DNA from: Sepioteuthis lessoniana
Lineage: Eukaryota > Mollusca > Cephalopoda > Myopsida > Loliginidae
Length of the DNA: 64,000 nucleotides
Direction of reading: 5' to 3'
Assembly: GCA_963585895.1 (NCBI GenBank)
Contig: OY757921.1
Span: 87,709,591 to 87,773,590 of the forward strand
Below, piece after piece: positions 44,437 to 55,200 of this stretch; the first letter of the stretch is position 1, and the number at the start of each line of letters is the position of its first letter. The position numbers and the translations under genes are program-made. Below the pieces are notes generated by a model that saw only the letters and a program-made list of their open reading frames with translations, did no database searches and was not told the DNA's origin.

Positions 44437-45110
44437 AGTATACTTATATTTAACTGGATATCTAGACATAAAATAACCCTATTTAAATATATAAATCAGT
44501 CTATCCGTTTTAGATACTCGTTTTAGGATACTCTCTATGTAGGAGTATCCGTTTATTTATTTATTTTTCTTTTTTTTTGTTCTTTTTTTTTTATTAAAGA
44601 TAAGAATTTCTGGAAAGCATCTGAGTGTCTAACAGTTCTTATTTTTGTTTAATGGTATATCACCTTTCGTGGATAATTTAATGCCAAAGTCATCCTCGCA
44701 GAAAAAACAGTAATGGTTCAATGCAACTCATAGAAAGACTGAACTTCGAACTACAATGCCACAATCCAGAACGTTAGCCACAATACTGCGGAAGTTCCCC
44801 TAAAATTTAGGTCCATTCTGACCCGGCGTGGTATCACCTGATAGGGTCCTATCTACAGGTCAAATAAAACTAAACTGCGTAATGGGAAGTTGGTGATCGT
44901 AGCGGAGGGTGACCTAAAGGCTCCCTATTCCATTCCCAGGATTGCTCTACTTTACCCTTGATCCTCGCCTTATAGTGCTGAATGCTGAGCTAGGCGGCAT
45001 CAAGTACCATTAGGCCAATAGGCTTAATTGAATGGTTGGAAATGGAACTGTTTTGACATGCAATTTTACGGATCTGAATTGTTTGAAACTTTTATCAAAA
45101 TGACTTAATT
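44437..45110. repeat. Hairpin tail, partial core and SINE C fragment
   Basis: Reverse tail at 44650-44690 (GGTATATCACCTTTCGTGG). Reverse partial core at 44815-44875. SINE family C fragment (minus) at 44885-45015 (GTGATCGTAGCGGAGGGTG ... GGCATCAAGTACCATTAGG). Arms follow to 45100. Confidence 0.65.
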
Positions 45111-45237
45111 CGGCGTAAAATGACCCGTAATTTACGCCGTAAAACAAAAGAACCAACCAAGCATCCCCAAAAATTTTATTCATTTGTTTTTATTTGTTTT
45201 TTGTTGGGTTTTTTTGGTTGTTTTTTGTTTGTTTTTT

Positions 45238-45268
<31 letters not shown>

Positions 45269-45955
45269 TTGTTTTTTTTGGTGTAGCCTTCTAACAAATG
45301 TACATCCTGTTCTTCCTTCTCTAATTCTCTCAAATGATTATCTTCCTCTTCATGTATTTTCTCATCGGTTACATGGTCGAGATTATATTTAGTTCAATTC
45401 GTTTCAGAAATCTTTACGGCCATGATTTCTGGGGGGCTGAGGGGGCTACCTCATAGGCAAAAAACCCTTCTTTTATCTTTTTTATTTATTTCATCTAATC
45501 TTCTTCAAAATAATCGTCTTCTAATATGATTTTTCTTTCCTTATTCACTTATAGATTTCTTATTAATTCCAATCTCTTGTTGATATCCGTGAAGTACTGA
45601 ACGGAGTAGTCAATTTAGTTGTAGCAATGGCTGAAATCTTGTGAATACAAGTTACCTCCCCTTTTCTTTCTTTCTTTCTTTCTTTCTTTCTTTTTTTTGT
45701 TTTTGTTTTTGTTTTTGTTTTTATTTTTTAATCTATAACCGTTCGAAGATATTTCCATCCTCCTTATAGTCCAACTGTTTTCCCGCATTTCAACAGCATC
45801 TCTTTTCATCCAATCGTAATCAATATTTCAATCACGAGCTTCTTTTCTTTTTTTTTTTTTCTTTTCCTGTATATTTCTATCGACTTTCAATAATTTATTT
45901 TTTTAATCCTGCCAAAAATATTTTTATTCCTTCTTCTTCCTTTAGTAAATAAAGG
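45111..45955. other. Low-complexity T-rich spacer
   Basis: TTTTTTG/TTTTG runs at 45180-45285 and TTTC/TTTTTG runs at 45665-45725. ORFs here reflect low complexity. Confidence 0.65.
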
Positions 45956-46505
45956 TTGGTTGTTAGTTGGTTGTATTTTAAGGCATATCAACCCTGGTAG
46001 ATCAGCTAATGCCAAAGGGTGTTTACACACACACACACACACACGCGCGCGGGGGGGGCGCACAAACACATATATATATATATATATATATATATTAGAC
46101 ATAATAGACATTTTATGTCTACATATTTTCTTCTGGATCCGTTCGAATTCCCGTATTACTTTTATCGTATTCGGGGGGAATTGATTTATGTATTGTCCAT
46201 AGTTGTATGTATCCCTAGTACTTTCTGCCAGACTTTGGGCCATCGTCAGGGGAGGATCTATTACAAAAGTGATGTAACTTTTGTTTTAGAATATTACTAC
46301 TGTGTAAGGGCGTCTTTGCCGTTGAAGATTATGCCGTTTGCTTTTAAACATGCAACCAACACTTAATAGAATTAATTTTCAAACCAGTGCTAATGTACGT
46401 AAATGTCTTTAGCTACTGGAACTAATTATAGAATTACATTTAAAAGCAAACGCCATAATCTATTATGTTTAATGAAATATGCATTAACGAAGAAATGCTG
46501 CCGAA

Positions 46506-46520
<15 letters not shown>
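45956..46520. repeat. Hairpin tail, CA/TA tract and coding-like repeat pieces
   Basis: Reverse tail at 45970-46020. (CA)n and (TA)n at 46026-46095. 46100-46243 on the minus strand reads YGQYINQFPPNTIKVIREFER, related to 36700-36790. 46440-46505 (plus) is the C-terminal piece of the same repeat, ending in a TA tract. Middle part unassigned. Confidence 0.5.
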
Positions 46521-46536
<16 letters not shown>

Positions 46537-46537
<1 letters not shown>

Positions 46538-46893
46538 GAGGATCATTAAATAAGTTTCCAGACTTTTTCGTATGCGCACTTTTATTTATTGTACACACAT
46601 GAAACTCTAGTCCCCTCCGAAGTTATCTCTTGTTATATCGTCCTAACAACTTCTGGAAGGCCCCATGGAAGTCCTCTTCTGTGATCGTCTCAATGACCTT
46701 CGTCAGAGCCTCTTTCATCTGCTCAATTGTCTCATAACGACAGCCTCTGAGCTTAGGGAATAAGCAAAAGTCACAGGGAGCAAGGTCTGGACTATAGAGA
46801 GGCTGAGGAACTGTCTTGATGCCTATCTTGCTCAAATAGTCTGTGACAAGGATGGAGTTGTGGACCGCTGCATTGTCCTGGTGGTAATGTGTT
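46537..46893 (-). mobile_element. Mariner 3' part, copy 3 (truncated)
   Basis: Begins CGAGGATCATTAAATAAG directly after a TA tract. The minus strand codes, almost without interruption, HYHQDNAAVHNSIL (second catalytic Asp), SPDLAPCDFCLFPKLRG (third) and ITEEDFHGAFQKLLGRYN. The best-preserved C-terminus of the three mariners. Homology stops near 46893, where a tRNA-like sequence starts. No second terminal repeat, so it is truncated. The third residue of the triad is Asp (DD34D type), as in mariners generally. Confidence 0.85.
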
Positions 46894-46899
46894 TGTCCC

Positions 46900-47000
46900 G
46901 CAGGACACATGGCGTAACGGTAGTAAGGATTGGTTCCCTAAGCTTCTAAGGAGACAATCATCTGGAAGTGGCAGGTTCAATTCTGACTACAGGTGAGTAA
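46900..47000 (+). mobile_element. tRNA-like SINE head
   Basis: GGACACATGGCGTAACGGTAGTA has a box A-like segment, and GTGGCAGGTTCAATTCTGAC a box B match, with tRNA spacing. No closed acceptor stem, so not called as a tRNA gene. Confidence 0.5.
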
Positions 47001-47019
47001 CAATACAGGAATACTTAAA

Positions 47020-47235
47020 ACTTGTACCCGGTTATTGCTAACGGAACAGAATAGGCGACCCCCGTGGATTCAATAAAGGACGTAGTTCGAAGTTCCGTGA
47101 AGGTTACCGAGTTCGACAAACACCTGAAGAAGGCAGGAGGACATATCGGCCGAAACGTTGTGGAAATAACAATAAAGATGAAGACAATAGTCCGAAAACC
47201 CTTAATGATAAAAAAAGGAATATTTATTGTAACAT
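47020..47235 (+). ncRNA. Penelope-type hammerhead-like motif
   Basis: CACCTGAAGAAGGC ... GGCCGAAACGTTGTGG: the core strand CTGAAGA is at 47124-47130 and GAAAC at 47152-47156, bridged by a GGC/GCC stem (47132-47134 with 47149-47151) and a 14-nt loop. Followed by AACAATAAAGATGAAGACAATAG. Minimal hammerheads of this appearance occur in the terminal repeats of Penelope-like elements (known). Stems I and III are not convincing here, and no Penelope reverse transcriptase is next to it. A diverged relative is at 50785. Confidence 0.5.
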
Positions 47236-47399
47236 TTATAATAGGAAAAAATATCATTCATTATTCAATTTTTTTTTCTTTTGTAATATAATCATTTACA
47301 TTTTTGCCATCAATATTTGTTGAGCCAAACAAAATGTCGAGAGATGAGCATGATGAGAAAACAAAGGACATGTGCCTTAAACTCATTTGTCTTTTCTTT

Positions 47400-48500
47400 C
47401 TTTCTTCTTCTTCTTCTTCTTCTTGTTATTATTATTATTTTACTCATTTGAGAGTTTTTCACTCAACACTTAACAGATGGTTTACCACTTGAGTCTGAGT
47501 CACAGTAAGTCTCCTCAAGGCTCCAGGATTCTTCTCAGTATTCTGGCTGTTCTGAACAATGTATTAGTTTGGATAGTATTCATTCGTCCACTTATTTCCA
47601 AGTCGTCTAATCCCTTTACTAAACATTTTGTGACTGTATCTAGTGCGCCAATTACAATTGGTATCACCGTCACTTTCATGTTCCATAATTTTTTTCCGAT
47701 GTAACTTATTTTTCTTTTCGGTTTCTTTCAGTTTTACCCTGTGGTCAACCGAAACGACTAAGTGCACTATTCGGCAGGTTCTCTTTTTTCATTGACTATA
47801 TCTAAGATCCAGTTGCCTGGCCGAGATTAGGTGATCCGTTTGTAAATCAACGTCCCACAAAATTTTGTGCGTCTCAATTTCCAGGATAGATTCTTGATTG
47901 TGCATATACCAATTGTTCATATAGTCAAATTTTAGCTTCTTGCACAATTCCCAGTGGATCACCTTGACCACAAAGTCGTGTCTAGTCTTGTACTCTCTTT
48001 GTGCTACCTTACAGCATTCGCTTATTATGTGATTGATCGTTTCATCTCTATCACCACATGACCTACACCTGCTATTTTGCTGTATCTTGTCTATCCTGGC
48101 TTTAACTTTGTTAGTCCTTATGGCGTTTTTTGTACTGCAGTCAGAAGAGATTCAGTTTCTCTCTTAAGGTTTCCCTTTCTTAGTCACGTCCATGTGTTTT
48201 TCATGGGAGATTTTGCTTGTTTGTCGCTTGAAATATCCATACAGTAGTTTTGCTTCACATTTTTGTATTCTAGTTATTTCTGTTCTGCTAATGCTTGTGT
48301 TGTTTGTAATGTTTCCGGTGGCGGCAATCAGTCTTCCAATGAATTTTAAAATGTTCTCTTCTGGTTTTTATATCGATTCATCGACGCTATTTTCAATCCA
48401 GAAGAGTCCTCTTCCCACTTCTTTTCTTGGCACATACAGTCTGTCTACGTCATCTCTGAGACGTAAGGCCTTATGTATCGTCAGGAGTTTTCTTTTTCTC
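47400..48500 (-). pseudogene. R4/Dong-like LINE 3' part, reverse
   Basis: About 1.1 kb. From the right (5') side on the minus strand: a SID...RLYVPRK-type thumb region (48365-48480), the zinc motif RCRSCGDRDETINHIISEC (C-x2-C-x8-H-x4-C) at about 48020-48080, TRHDFVVKVIHWELCKKLKFD (47930-47990), and the LISARQLDL segment (47800-47835), where Pro-Asp has become Leu-Asp. The ADHRVKLKE and VIGALDTV-like ends follow (47580-47760), then the 3' untranslated end with a decayed hairpin, and (TAA)n/(GAA)n-type tails at 47400-47445. Multiple frame breaks. It abuts a plus-strand copy at about 48503. Confidence 0.82.
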
Positions 48501-48504
48501 TAGT

Positions 48505-48870
48505 CCTTTTGTTGTAGAATTGTAAACTTTGCTCTTCCAGCTGACCATAGAGTAAAACTGAAAGAATCCGAGAAGGAAGATGAGTACCTGTACCTTACTC
48601 GTGAATTGAAAAACCTGTGGAACATCAAAGTGGCGATTATACCAATTGTAATTCGTACTTTTGATTAATAAAGGAACCAGGGACTCGGAAAAAAGAGGAC
48701 GAGTGGAGACCATTACTGAGATTGGCCAGAATACTGATAAGTATCCTGGAGACTTGAGGAGACCTGCAGTCATTCAAACTCCTGAGAAAGACCATCAGTT
48801 AACGCTGGTGTGGAAAAACTCTCAAGGAATAATAATAATAATAATAATAATAGTAATAATAATAATAATA
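48505..48870 (+). pseudogene. R4/Dong-like LINE 3' end with (AAT)n
   Basis: Starts within KIVNFALPADHRVKLKESEK-type sequence and continues through the VIPIVI block. The 3' untranslated end has the hairpin CATCAGT-TAAC-GCTGGTG (48798-48815), then AAAAACTCTCAAGG and a long (AAT)n tract (48828-48872). Confidence 0.82.
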
Positions 48871-48872
48871 AT

Positions 48873-49110
48873 AATGCCCGGAAGACTCGGAAATTGGCGG
48901 ACGGGTAGAGACTATCCAAACAACAGCATTGCTAAGAACGGCCAGAATCCTGAGACGAATCCTGGAGACTTTAGGAGAGTTGCTGTCACTCAAACTCCAG
49001 TGTAAAACCATCAGTTAACACTGATGTGAAAAACTCTAAAGGAGTAAATAAGAAGAAGAAGAAGAAGAAGGGATAGAAAAAGGAGACGAAGAAGGAGAAG
49101 AAGACGAAGA
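48873..49110 (+). pseudogene. R4/Dong-like LINE 3' end, second copy
   Basis: Severely 5'-truncated: starts in the R(V/R)ETIQTT region, keeps the hairpin CATCAGT-TAAC-ACTGATG (49009-49026) and AAAAACTCTAAAGGAGTAAATAA, then a GAAGAA tract. It sits directly on the (AAT)n tail of the previous copy. Confidence 0.8.
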
Positions 49111-49690
49111 ATTTAAAGGAATAATAATCATATTAATAGCGATGATAGAATGAGCGAAGTAGAGCTGTAGTCTGATTGCTAAAGAATGGACATTAAGGAA
49201 AAAACTTATTGGTCGTCTTGATTTTTGTCAGTTTTCATATAATCCGAATCTTAAATATCACATTTTGATTTAGTCAGCTTCACCCTCATCTTTTATCTTC
49301 ATCTTTCCAATCTTCTCTTATTTCACTTAATTCTTCATTGTCTTCCATTTTTATTATATTTTTTTAAGTGTTTTTTTGACTTTGGCCTCTTCTGACATGC
49401 TTTCCAGCCATTAAGTTTCATTTGGATTAAATATAATCCGCCTCAGATTAAATGCCTTATCCTGACTTTAATCACTTTAAGTGAGCCTTGAAATCGTTTC
49501 CAGTTTGTCTTTTCCTCTTTAATTTTTCGTTAAAATTCTTTTCTCTTTAAACAAATATTTTTCCTTAATTAAAATAGGGACACATTTTTAGAATCTTGAA
49601 ATGAAATATTTTCATTATTAATTTTTAAATGATAAAAGTTTCCTTTTGAAGCCTTGCATTTTATCACAACAATGGTTTCTTTGGCAAACG
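49111..49690. other. AT-rich spacer
   Basis: No gene, SINE box or terminal repeat seen. Confidence 0.6.
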
Positions 49691-49695
49691 CTAGT

Positions 49696-49795
49696 AACGA
49701 GACAAAACGGTAGAGAAGAGACAAAACAGTTGTAACTAGACAAAACGGAAGGGAACAGACAAAACGGAAGGGAACAGACAAAACGGAAGTGACGC
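49696..49795. repeat. Short tandem repeat, ~19-bp unit, ~5 copies
   Basis: AGACAAAACGGAAGGGAAC and variants in tandem. The last two units are nearly identical. Confidence 0.88.
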
Positions 49796-49963
49796 CATTA
49801 ATTCCAAAATTCCACTGCAGTTTGTATTCCTTAATGATGTCTCAACTTATGCGTAGAGGTTAGGGAATCGAATTCATGCCTACGTTTATTTTTACCTATT
49901 TCCTATTTATTCTTGTGGGAATTTTTCAACTAGCAATATGAAAAACTGATAGCGAGACAGATT

Positions 49964-50255
49964 TGGAGGTGCCTGTGGTGTAATGGTTATTGTCGTAGGA
50001 AATGGACACGGCGACACGAGTTCAACCCTCGACGAGACTGATTACATTTCACATAGCACTAATACCCTTGGGAAAGGTATGAATCCAATTATTCTCCCTC
50101 CAGCTATGGGTAAATAGTAGGGCAGACTAGGTTCTTCAGCTTTGGTGAGGCAACTAGTCTAGGAGAAGGAAAACTCTGAATTCAAACCAGTTAAACTCCG
50201 CTTAAAAATTGACCTTGTGTCATATCCTGCCCGAGCGGAGGGGTTGGTAAATACT
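49964..50255 (+). mobile_element. SINE family A with 15-bp duplication
   Basis: Typical head (GGAGGTGCCTGTGGTGTAAT), box B-like GAGTTCAACCCTCG, body and end (CCGAGCGGAGGGGTTGGTAA). Flanked by ATAGCGAGACAGATT and ATAGCGAGTCAGATT (49949-49963 and 50256-50270, one mismatch). Confidence 0.92.
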
Positions 50256-50269
50256 ATAGCGAGTCAGAT

Positions 50270-50600
50270 TGATTGAATGATTGATTTTAACGGTATGTCG
50301 AATAATCAGGGGTTATTTTAGGCTTAGAGTTATCATGTGTACGTCCATATCTGCATTTTTTTGTAGATTTTTCTTAAGAGGTTATTTTTGTCACACGGTC
50401 CTGTCGAATATGCATAATGTTTGAATAGATATATTTAACCCATAGCTAGGACCGTAAAAAGTTTCAGGACCTGGGAATAATGGGAATGAGGAGGTACTCC
50501 TTATTCTGCAGAACTCTAGAACTGGAGCCTGAACATCAGATGCAGTTTAGCGTCATTACATTACTACGGTCCCATGTCGAAAGTTATAATTTTTCTCTCG
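50270..50600 (+). repeat. Partial hairpin tail and core repeat
   Basis: 50278-50320 resembles a reverse tail. 50430-50580 carries AACCCATAGCTAGGACCG, GACCTGGGAATAATGGGAATG and GAGCCTGAACATCAGATGCAG, the left half of the core. Confidence 0.55.
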
Positions 50601-50779
50601 ATTTATTGAAGAATTCCAACTACTATCTTCACCTTTGTTGTGTTAATCAATGTTTCATCTGATGAGTTAGCTAACCTTCTTCACGTTACATCAGTCATTT
50701 TTAATTTAGTTTTAATTCTGTTTATGCTTGCATTTTTGTGGAGATAAGAAATTTTTTAAAAAATTGAATATTACGAGAC

Positions 50780-50860
50780 AACATACACCTGAAGATAGCT
50801 TATCGTCTGAACTCTAGTGATATATACAACAAAGATGAGGATACTAGTCTCAATGAGTCA
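50780..50860 (+). other. Degenerate Penelope-type hammerhead-like segment
   Basis: CACCTGAAGATAGC ... ATCGTCTGAACTCTAGTG, then AACAAAGATGAGGATACTAG. It aligns with 47121-47195, but GAAAC has become GAACT, so the core is broken. Confidence 0.4.
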
Positions 50861-50891
50861 TGACTTTTGTAATCTTACTCAAAGGTAATAA

Positions 50892-51370
50892 AGGGTGAAA
50901 CGATAAAATTGTCGTCCTAAAGAAAACAACACAACGGCTTTACTTTAAAACTTTTATTGACAAAATCAATTCAGGTAACTTGATTATGGAGTAGAGCTGA
51001 CATCTATTCAATGAAACCCCACCAAAGACCATAACCATAGCCAGAAACTTTGTTTTCATCACCCTGTGCACGTTGAACCGTCCGGATTTGCATTTTGAGG
51101 GTGCTGGCAATGGTCCTGTTATCATAACTTGGATCGGTAGAGAACATGAGTTGTACAGCGGCGCATCTCCGATCTCACTCGTTGAACATTGTGTCACTTA
51201 CAGACATGATAAAAGGCTCCTATCGCACTTGGGATTTGTACACAACTTGCCAACTAGTAGATGGTCTGCAACAAAAAAAAAACAACCGGTTTTCATTTAA
51301 CAGAAATGGAATCATGTCGATAAAATTGTCGTCCTAGAAAACTAGGGCGACAATTTTATCGTTCCACCCT
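50892..51370 (-). mobile_element. Non-autonomous Tc1/mariner-like element with ~27-bp inverted ends
   Basis: The ends AGGGTGAAACGATAAAATTG (50892) and, reversed, AGGGTGGAACGATAAAATTG (from 51370) match over about 27 bp with two or three differences. Next to the right end the terminal sequence occurs again in direct orientation (51318-51340), making a 20-bp hairpin with an AAAA loop. The minus-strand ORF 50940-51197 contains VHRVMKTKFLAMVMVFGGVS, like the MVFGVV region of the transposase at 20817-20999. I infer a deletion derivative of a Tc1/mariner-type element. No TA duplication could be read. Confidence 0.65.
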
Positions 51371-52140
51371 GAACAAGTTCCTCGTGTTCAATACTATTCC
51401 TCTGTACATATTAAACCCATGGAAATTCCATGGTGTAAGTTGAAATAACTACTAAGTATTAAAGATCTATATGAGATTTTAATGATTTACTTTGATTTAC
51501 TAACATACTCTGATAAAATATACAAAAACTCAAATAAATTGAATTAATTATTAACTTTTAAAAAACAGGCCAGACCTAACCCAGTCCTTGGTATCCGTAC
51601 TGGAAATATGAAATATTGTAATCTGTAATATTATAACCTGATTGACTGCATTGTTGTTAAACAGTAGCAATGTAAAAATGAGGGATTTCCCTAGCTAGAA
51701 TTAAGCCCGCCCAGATATAGTTATTGTAGCATAGTTACCAACAACTGCTATGTTGATGGGGGCTAATTATTTGATAGGGGAACAGAAACACAAATATACA
51801 ACTCACCTTCTTCGCTGTTCTGCGCGCCACCTGAGCGCATGTGAACTCACCGCCGGTCAACGTGACCCTATCCCATACATCGGGGCCTCTTTACTCTGTC
51901 TCCAACTGACTGCTCGATTAAACTGGTCGACCTCAGGCGTCTTCGAATTTCCTTGAACATTTTCAAACTATTCTCTCCAGCCTATCTAATAATCACACGT
52001 AACCACTAAAATATTTTAGTGACACGTCATTGCTAAACATCAGCTGATATGTACCTAAATACACCCCCAAGTTTAACATGCCATTAACTAAACAGAATAT
52101 AATCCTTTTAAATAAAAGGGGAAATTAGATTGTATTCTGA
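51371..52140. other. Unassigned DNA
   Basis: A GC-richer patch at 51810-51950 lies in an otherwise AT-rich stretch. The ORF at 51750-51956 has no recognised motif. A short palindrome CCATGGAAATTCCATGG lies at about 51418. Confidence 0.45.
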
Positions 52141-52285
52141 TTGATTTTAATGGCATGTCAACCCGTTTGGCAGCGCTTGTGGTAATCTTTGTGAAGTGGA
52201 TCCGGCTACTCGCGTTCAAATCCTGGATGACGCAATAAATATTTCACTTTGTACTAACAACCCCGAGAAAGTATTATTCTTCGTG
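52141..52285 (+). mobile_element. SINE family A head, truncated
   Basis: After a reverse tail fragment (ATGGCATGTCAACCCG), CAGCGCTTGTGGTAATCTTTG, CGCGTTCAAATCCTGG (box B) and TATTTCACTTTGTACTAAC match the family-A head and first body block; the rest is missing. Confidence 0.6.
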
Positions 52286-52286
52286 G

Positions 52287-52515
52287 TGGTGTCCGCGCGG
52301 TATAATGGTTAAAGTAATAAAATGCGGAAATGTAGTTAGCGAGTCAGAACTTCAGACGTGCTATTACGTTCACTTTCGGACAAATACCCTTGGTAAAGAT
52401 ATGATCCCCTTATCCTTCCATGTACGGGTTAAATAGTACCATTATTGTTTTTCTCGAAGGATGACTTTGGCATTAAATAACCTACAACTTTTGATATGCC
52501 ATTAAACAAAGAAAT
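52287..52515 (+). mobile_element. SINE family B with hairpin tail
   Basis: GGTGTCCGCGCGGTATAATGG, GCGAGTCAGAACTTCAG, ATACCCTTGGTAAAGATATG and ACGGGTTAAATAGTACC, then TTTGGCATTAAATAACC and TTTTGATATGCC, ending in ACAAAGAAA and CCAACCAAAT. Confidence 0.85.
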
Positions 52516-52774
52516 CATACCCAACCAAATCTTCTTCTTGAACAGTTTTTTAATAAATGTTTTTTTGTTTTTTGCTTGTTTGTTTTTTCCTTTTTTTTTT
52601 TTTTTTTGACACGGTAATCTGATGTAAAGTATTTTTGTTACCAATAATCAGGAAAGAATTACATGATTTAATTAACTAAAATTGTTATTACTTACTAAAT
52701 TATTATAGGTTCAATTTACTATTCTTTATACAAATAATTGATCATATGGTATCAAGCATTCTATTCAATAATAG

Positions 52775-54433
52775 TAATAAGCTGAAGACAAGATCCAAAG
52801 AGGTATTTTCCAAGGAGATGCTCTATAACCCTTACTATTTATAATTGCCATGATGCCACTTAACTACATTCTCAGAAAATGCACCGCTGGATACAAACTA
52901 AGTAGATCGCAGGAAAAAAAATAATCACCGAACGTACATGGATGACCTCAAACTATTTGCAAAAAATGAAAGAACTGGAGACTCTAATACACGCAGATAG
53001 AATATACATTTAGGTCATAGGAATGGAATTTGGCATAAAAAATGTGCTATGCTTGTAATGAAAAGTGGCTAACGACATCAAACTGACGGAATGGAACTAC
53101 CAAATCAAGACAAGATTAGAACACAGAAAACGAAACCTCCAAATACTTGGGCATCTTGGAGACTGACATCATCAAACAAGTGGAAATGAAAGACAAAATT
53201 CAAAAAGAATATCTCAGGAGAACTAGAAAACTACTCGAGACAAAGCTCTGTAGCAGAAACCTTATCAAAGGAATAAATACCTGGGTTGTACCACTCGTTA
53301 GATATTCCGGGCCCTTTCTCAAGTGTACCAGGAACGAACTTAAACAAATGGACCAAAGAACAAGAAAACTAATGACAATGCATAAGACATTACATCCCAG
53401 AGACAACATTGACAGACTATATGTTTCAAGACAAGAGGGAGGAAGAGGACTTGCCAGCATTGAAGACAGCGTTCATGCATCGATACAACGACTGAAAGAC
53501 TACATACAAAACCACAATGGAGGACTGATTAAAGCCATCAGAAACGATAATGAGAACACGATGGACAACAGAATCACAATAACTAGCAAACAAAAATGGG
53601 AAGGAAAGCAACTCTGTTGACGTTTTTAAACGACTAATAAACAATATCTCACTCGATAAAACCTGGACATAGCTAAGAAAAGGAAACTTTAAGAGAGAAA
53701 CAGAATTTTTCCTAATAACAGCACAAAACAACGCCATAAAAACCAATCATATCAAAACAAGAATAGATAAGACGAAACAAAATAGCAAATATAGGCTCTG
53801 CGGTGACAGAGATGAAACCATAAATCACATAATAAGCGAATGCAGCAAATTAGCGCAAGAGGAATATAAGACTAGACACGACTGGGTCGGCAAGGTGATC
53901 CACTAGGAAATGTGCAAGAAATATAAATTTGACCACGCTAACAAATGGTATATGCACAACCCAGCACCTGTCCTGGAAAATAACACACAAAAACTCCTAT
54001 GGGACTTTGACATACACACAGATCACCTAATCTCGGCGAGTAGAATAGACCTAATAATAATCAAAACAAAGAGGATTTACAAAATTGTCGACTTTGCTGC
54101 TCCGGCTGACCACAGAATAAAGCTGAAAGAATACGAAAAGAAGGATAAGTACCTCGACCTTGCTAGGGAATTGAACTGTTGAACATGCAGGTGACAATTA
54201 TATTAATTGTAATTGGTGCGTTTGGAACAGTAACCAAAGGATTACTAAAGGGACTGGAGGATTTGGATGTTAGAGGACGAGTTGAGACCATCCAAACTAC
54301 TACATTATTGAGAACGGCCAGAATACTGAGATGAGTTCTGGAGACTTGAGGAGACTTGCTGTCACTCAAACTCCTGTGAAAAACCATCAGCTAACGCTGA
54401 TGTGAAAAACTCTAATGAGTAAATAATAATAAT
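52775..54433 (+). pseudogene. R4/Dong-like LINE copy 1, reverse transcriptase to 3' end
   Basis: Non-LTR retrotransposon of the restriction-like-endonuclease type, 5'-truncated. RT motifs: KRGIFQGDAL (about 52799) and the catalytic Tyr-Met-Asp-Asp at 52935-52946, followed by LKLFAKN. A 157-codon ORF (53147-53620) covers the thumb: ETKLCSRNLIKGINTW, RTRKLMTMHKTLHPRDNIDR, GGRGLASIEDSVHASIQRL. Then a zinc segment in which the first Cys is Tyr (YRLCGDRDETINHIISEC), TRHDWV (about 53874), and an endonuclease core whose Pro-Asp is Ile-Asp, followed 13 residues later by the Asp of VDFAAPADHR. The 3' hairpin is at 54385-54402, then (TAA)n. Frame breaks make it inactive. Confidence 0.88.
54385..54402 (+). 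other. Conserved 3' hairpin of the R4/Dong-like LINE
   Basis: CATCAGC-TAAC-GCTGATG, a perfect 7-bp stem with a TAAC loop, just before AAAAACTCTAATGAG and the (TAA)n junction. Homologous hairpins lie at 48798, 49009 and 58444. Confidence 0.8.
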
Positions 54434-55200
54434 GGTATCTGCACAGCTGTTAATCCGTCCAGGAAATTGAGACACAAAAACGTACCTGATATTTGGAGAT
54501 CCTATTTACCAACCCCTCCGCTCGGGGAGGATATGACACAAGGTCAATTTTTAAGCGGATTTTAACAGGTTTTAATTCAGAGTTTTCCTTCTCCTAGAAT
54601 ATTTGCCTCACCAAGGCTGAAACACCTAGTCTGTCCTACTATTTACCCATAGCTGGAGGGAGAATAATTGGATTCATACCTTTCCCAAGGGTATTAGTGC
54701 TATGTGAAATGCAATCAGTCTCGTCCAGGATTTGAACTCGTGTCGCCGTGTCCATTTCCTACGACGATAACAATTACACCACGGGCACCTGGGATTTGGA
54801 GATACAAACGGATCATTTGATATTGGCCTGATGACCAGACTTAGTGATAGTCAACAAAAAAAGAGAAATTTCCCAATAGTGCACTTTGCCGCTCCGGCTG
54901 ATCACAGGGTAAAACTGAAAGAAGGCGAAAAAGAAGGATAAGTAAATGGATCTTGCTTGAGAACTAAAAAAACGATGGAACATGAAAGTGACGGTGATAC
55001 CAATTGTAATTGGAGCGCTTGGTACAGTCACCAAAGGTTTAGTACAAGGACTGTATTCATTGGAAATAAAAGGACGAGTTGAGATCATCCAGACTACAGC
55101 GTTGTTGAGATCGGCCAAAACACTTAGAAGAGTCTTGGAGACTCAAGGAAACTTGCTGTCACTCTGACTCCCGTAGAAAACTATCAGCGATGGTTGGTTT
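54434..55200 (+). pseudogene. R4/Dong-like LINE copy 2, interrupted by a SINE
   Basis: Starts directly after the (AAT)n of copy 1 in the WYMHNPE region (TGGTATCTGCACAGC). It is cut by a family-A SINE at 54501 and resumes at 54794 with DLEIQTDHL. The endonuclease Pro-Asp is eroded. HFAAPADHRVKL, VTVIPIVIGALGTVTKGLVQG and the 3' untranslated part follow, the last ending at about 55200 without a (TAA)n. Confidence 0.82.
54501..54793 (-). mobile_element. SINE family A with 10-bp duplication
   Basis: Reverse copy running from ACCAACCCCTCCGCTCGG (3' end) to ACACCACGGGCACC (5' head). Flanked by ATTTGGAGAT (54491-54500 and 54794-54803); the LINE reads on across it. Confidence 0.93.

Noticed and set aside
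46905-47000. Possible functional tRNA gene on the plus strand
   Set aside because: Internal promoter boxes only; no consistent cloverleaf by eye. A tRNAscan-SE run would settle it.
50660-50700. Second CTGATGA (in CATCTGATGAGTTAGC) as a hammerhead
   Set aside because: No GAAA strand, stem II or paired flanks within range.
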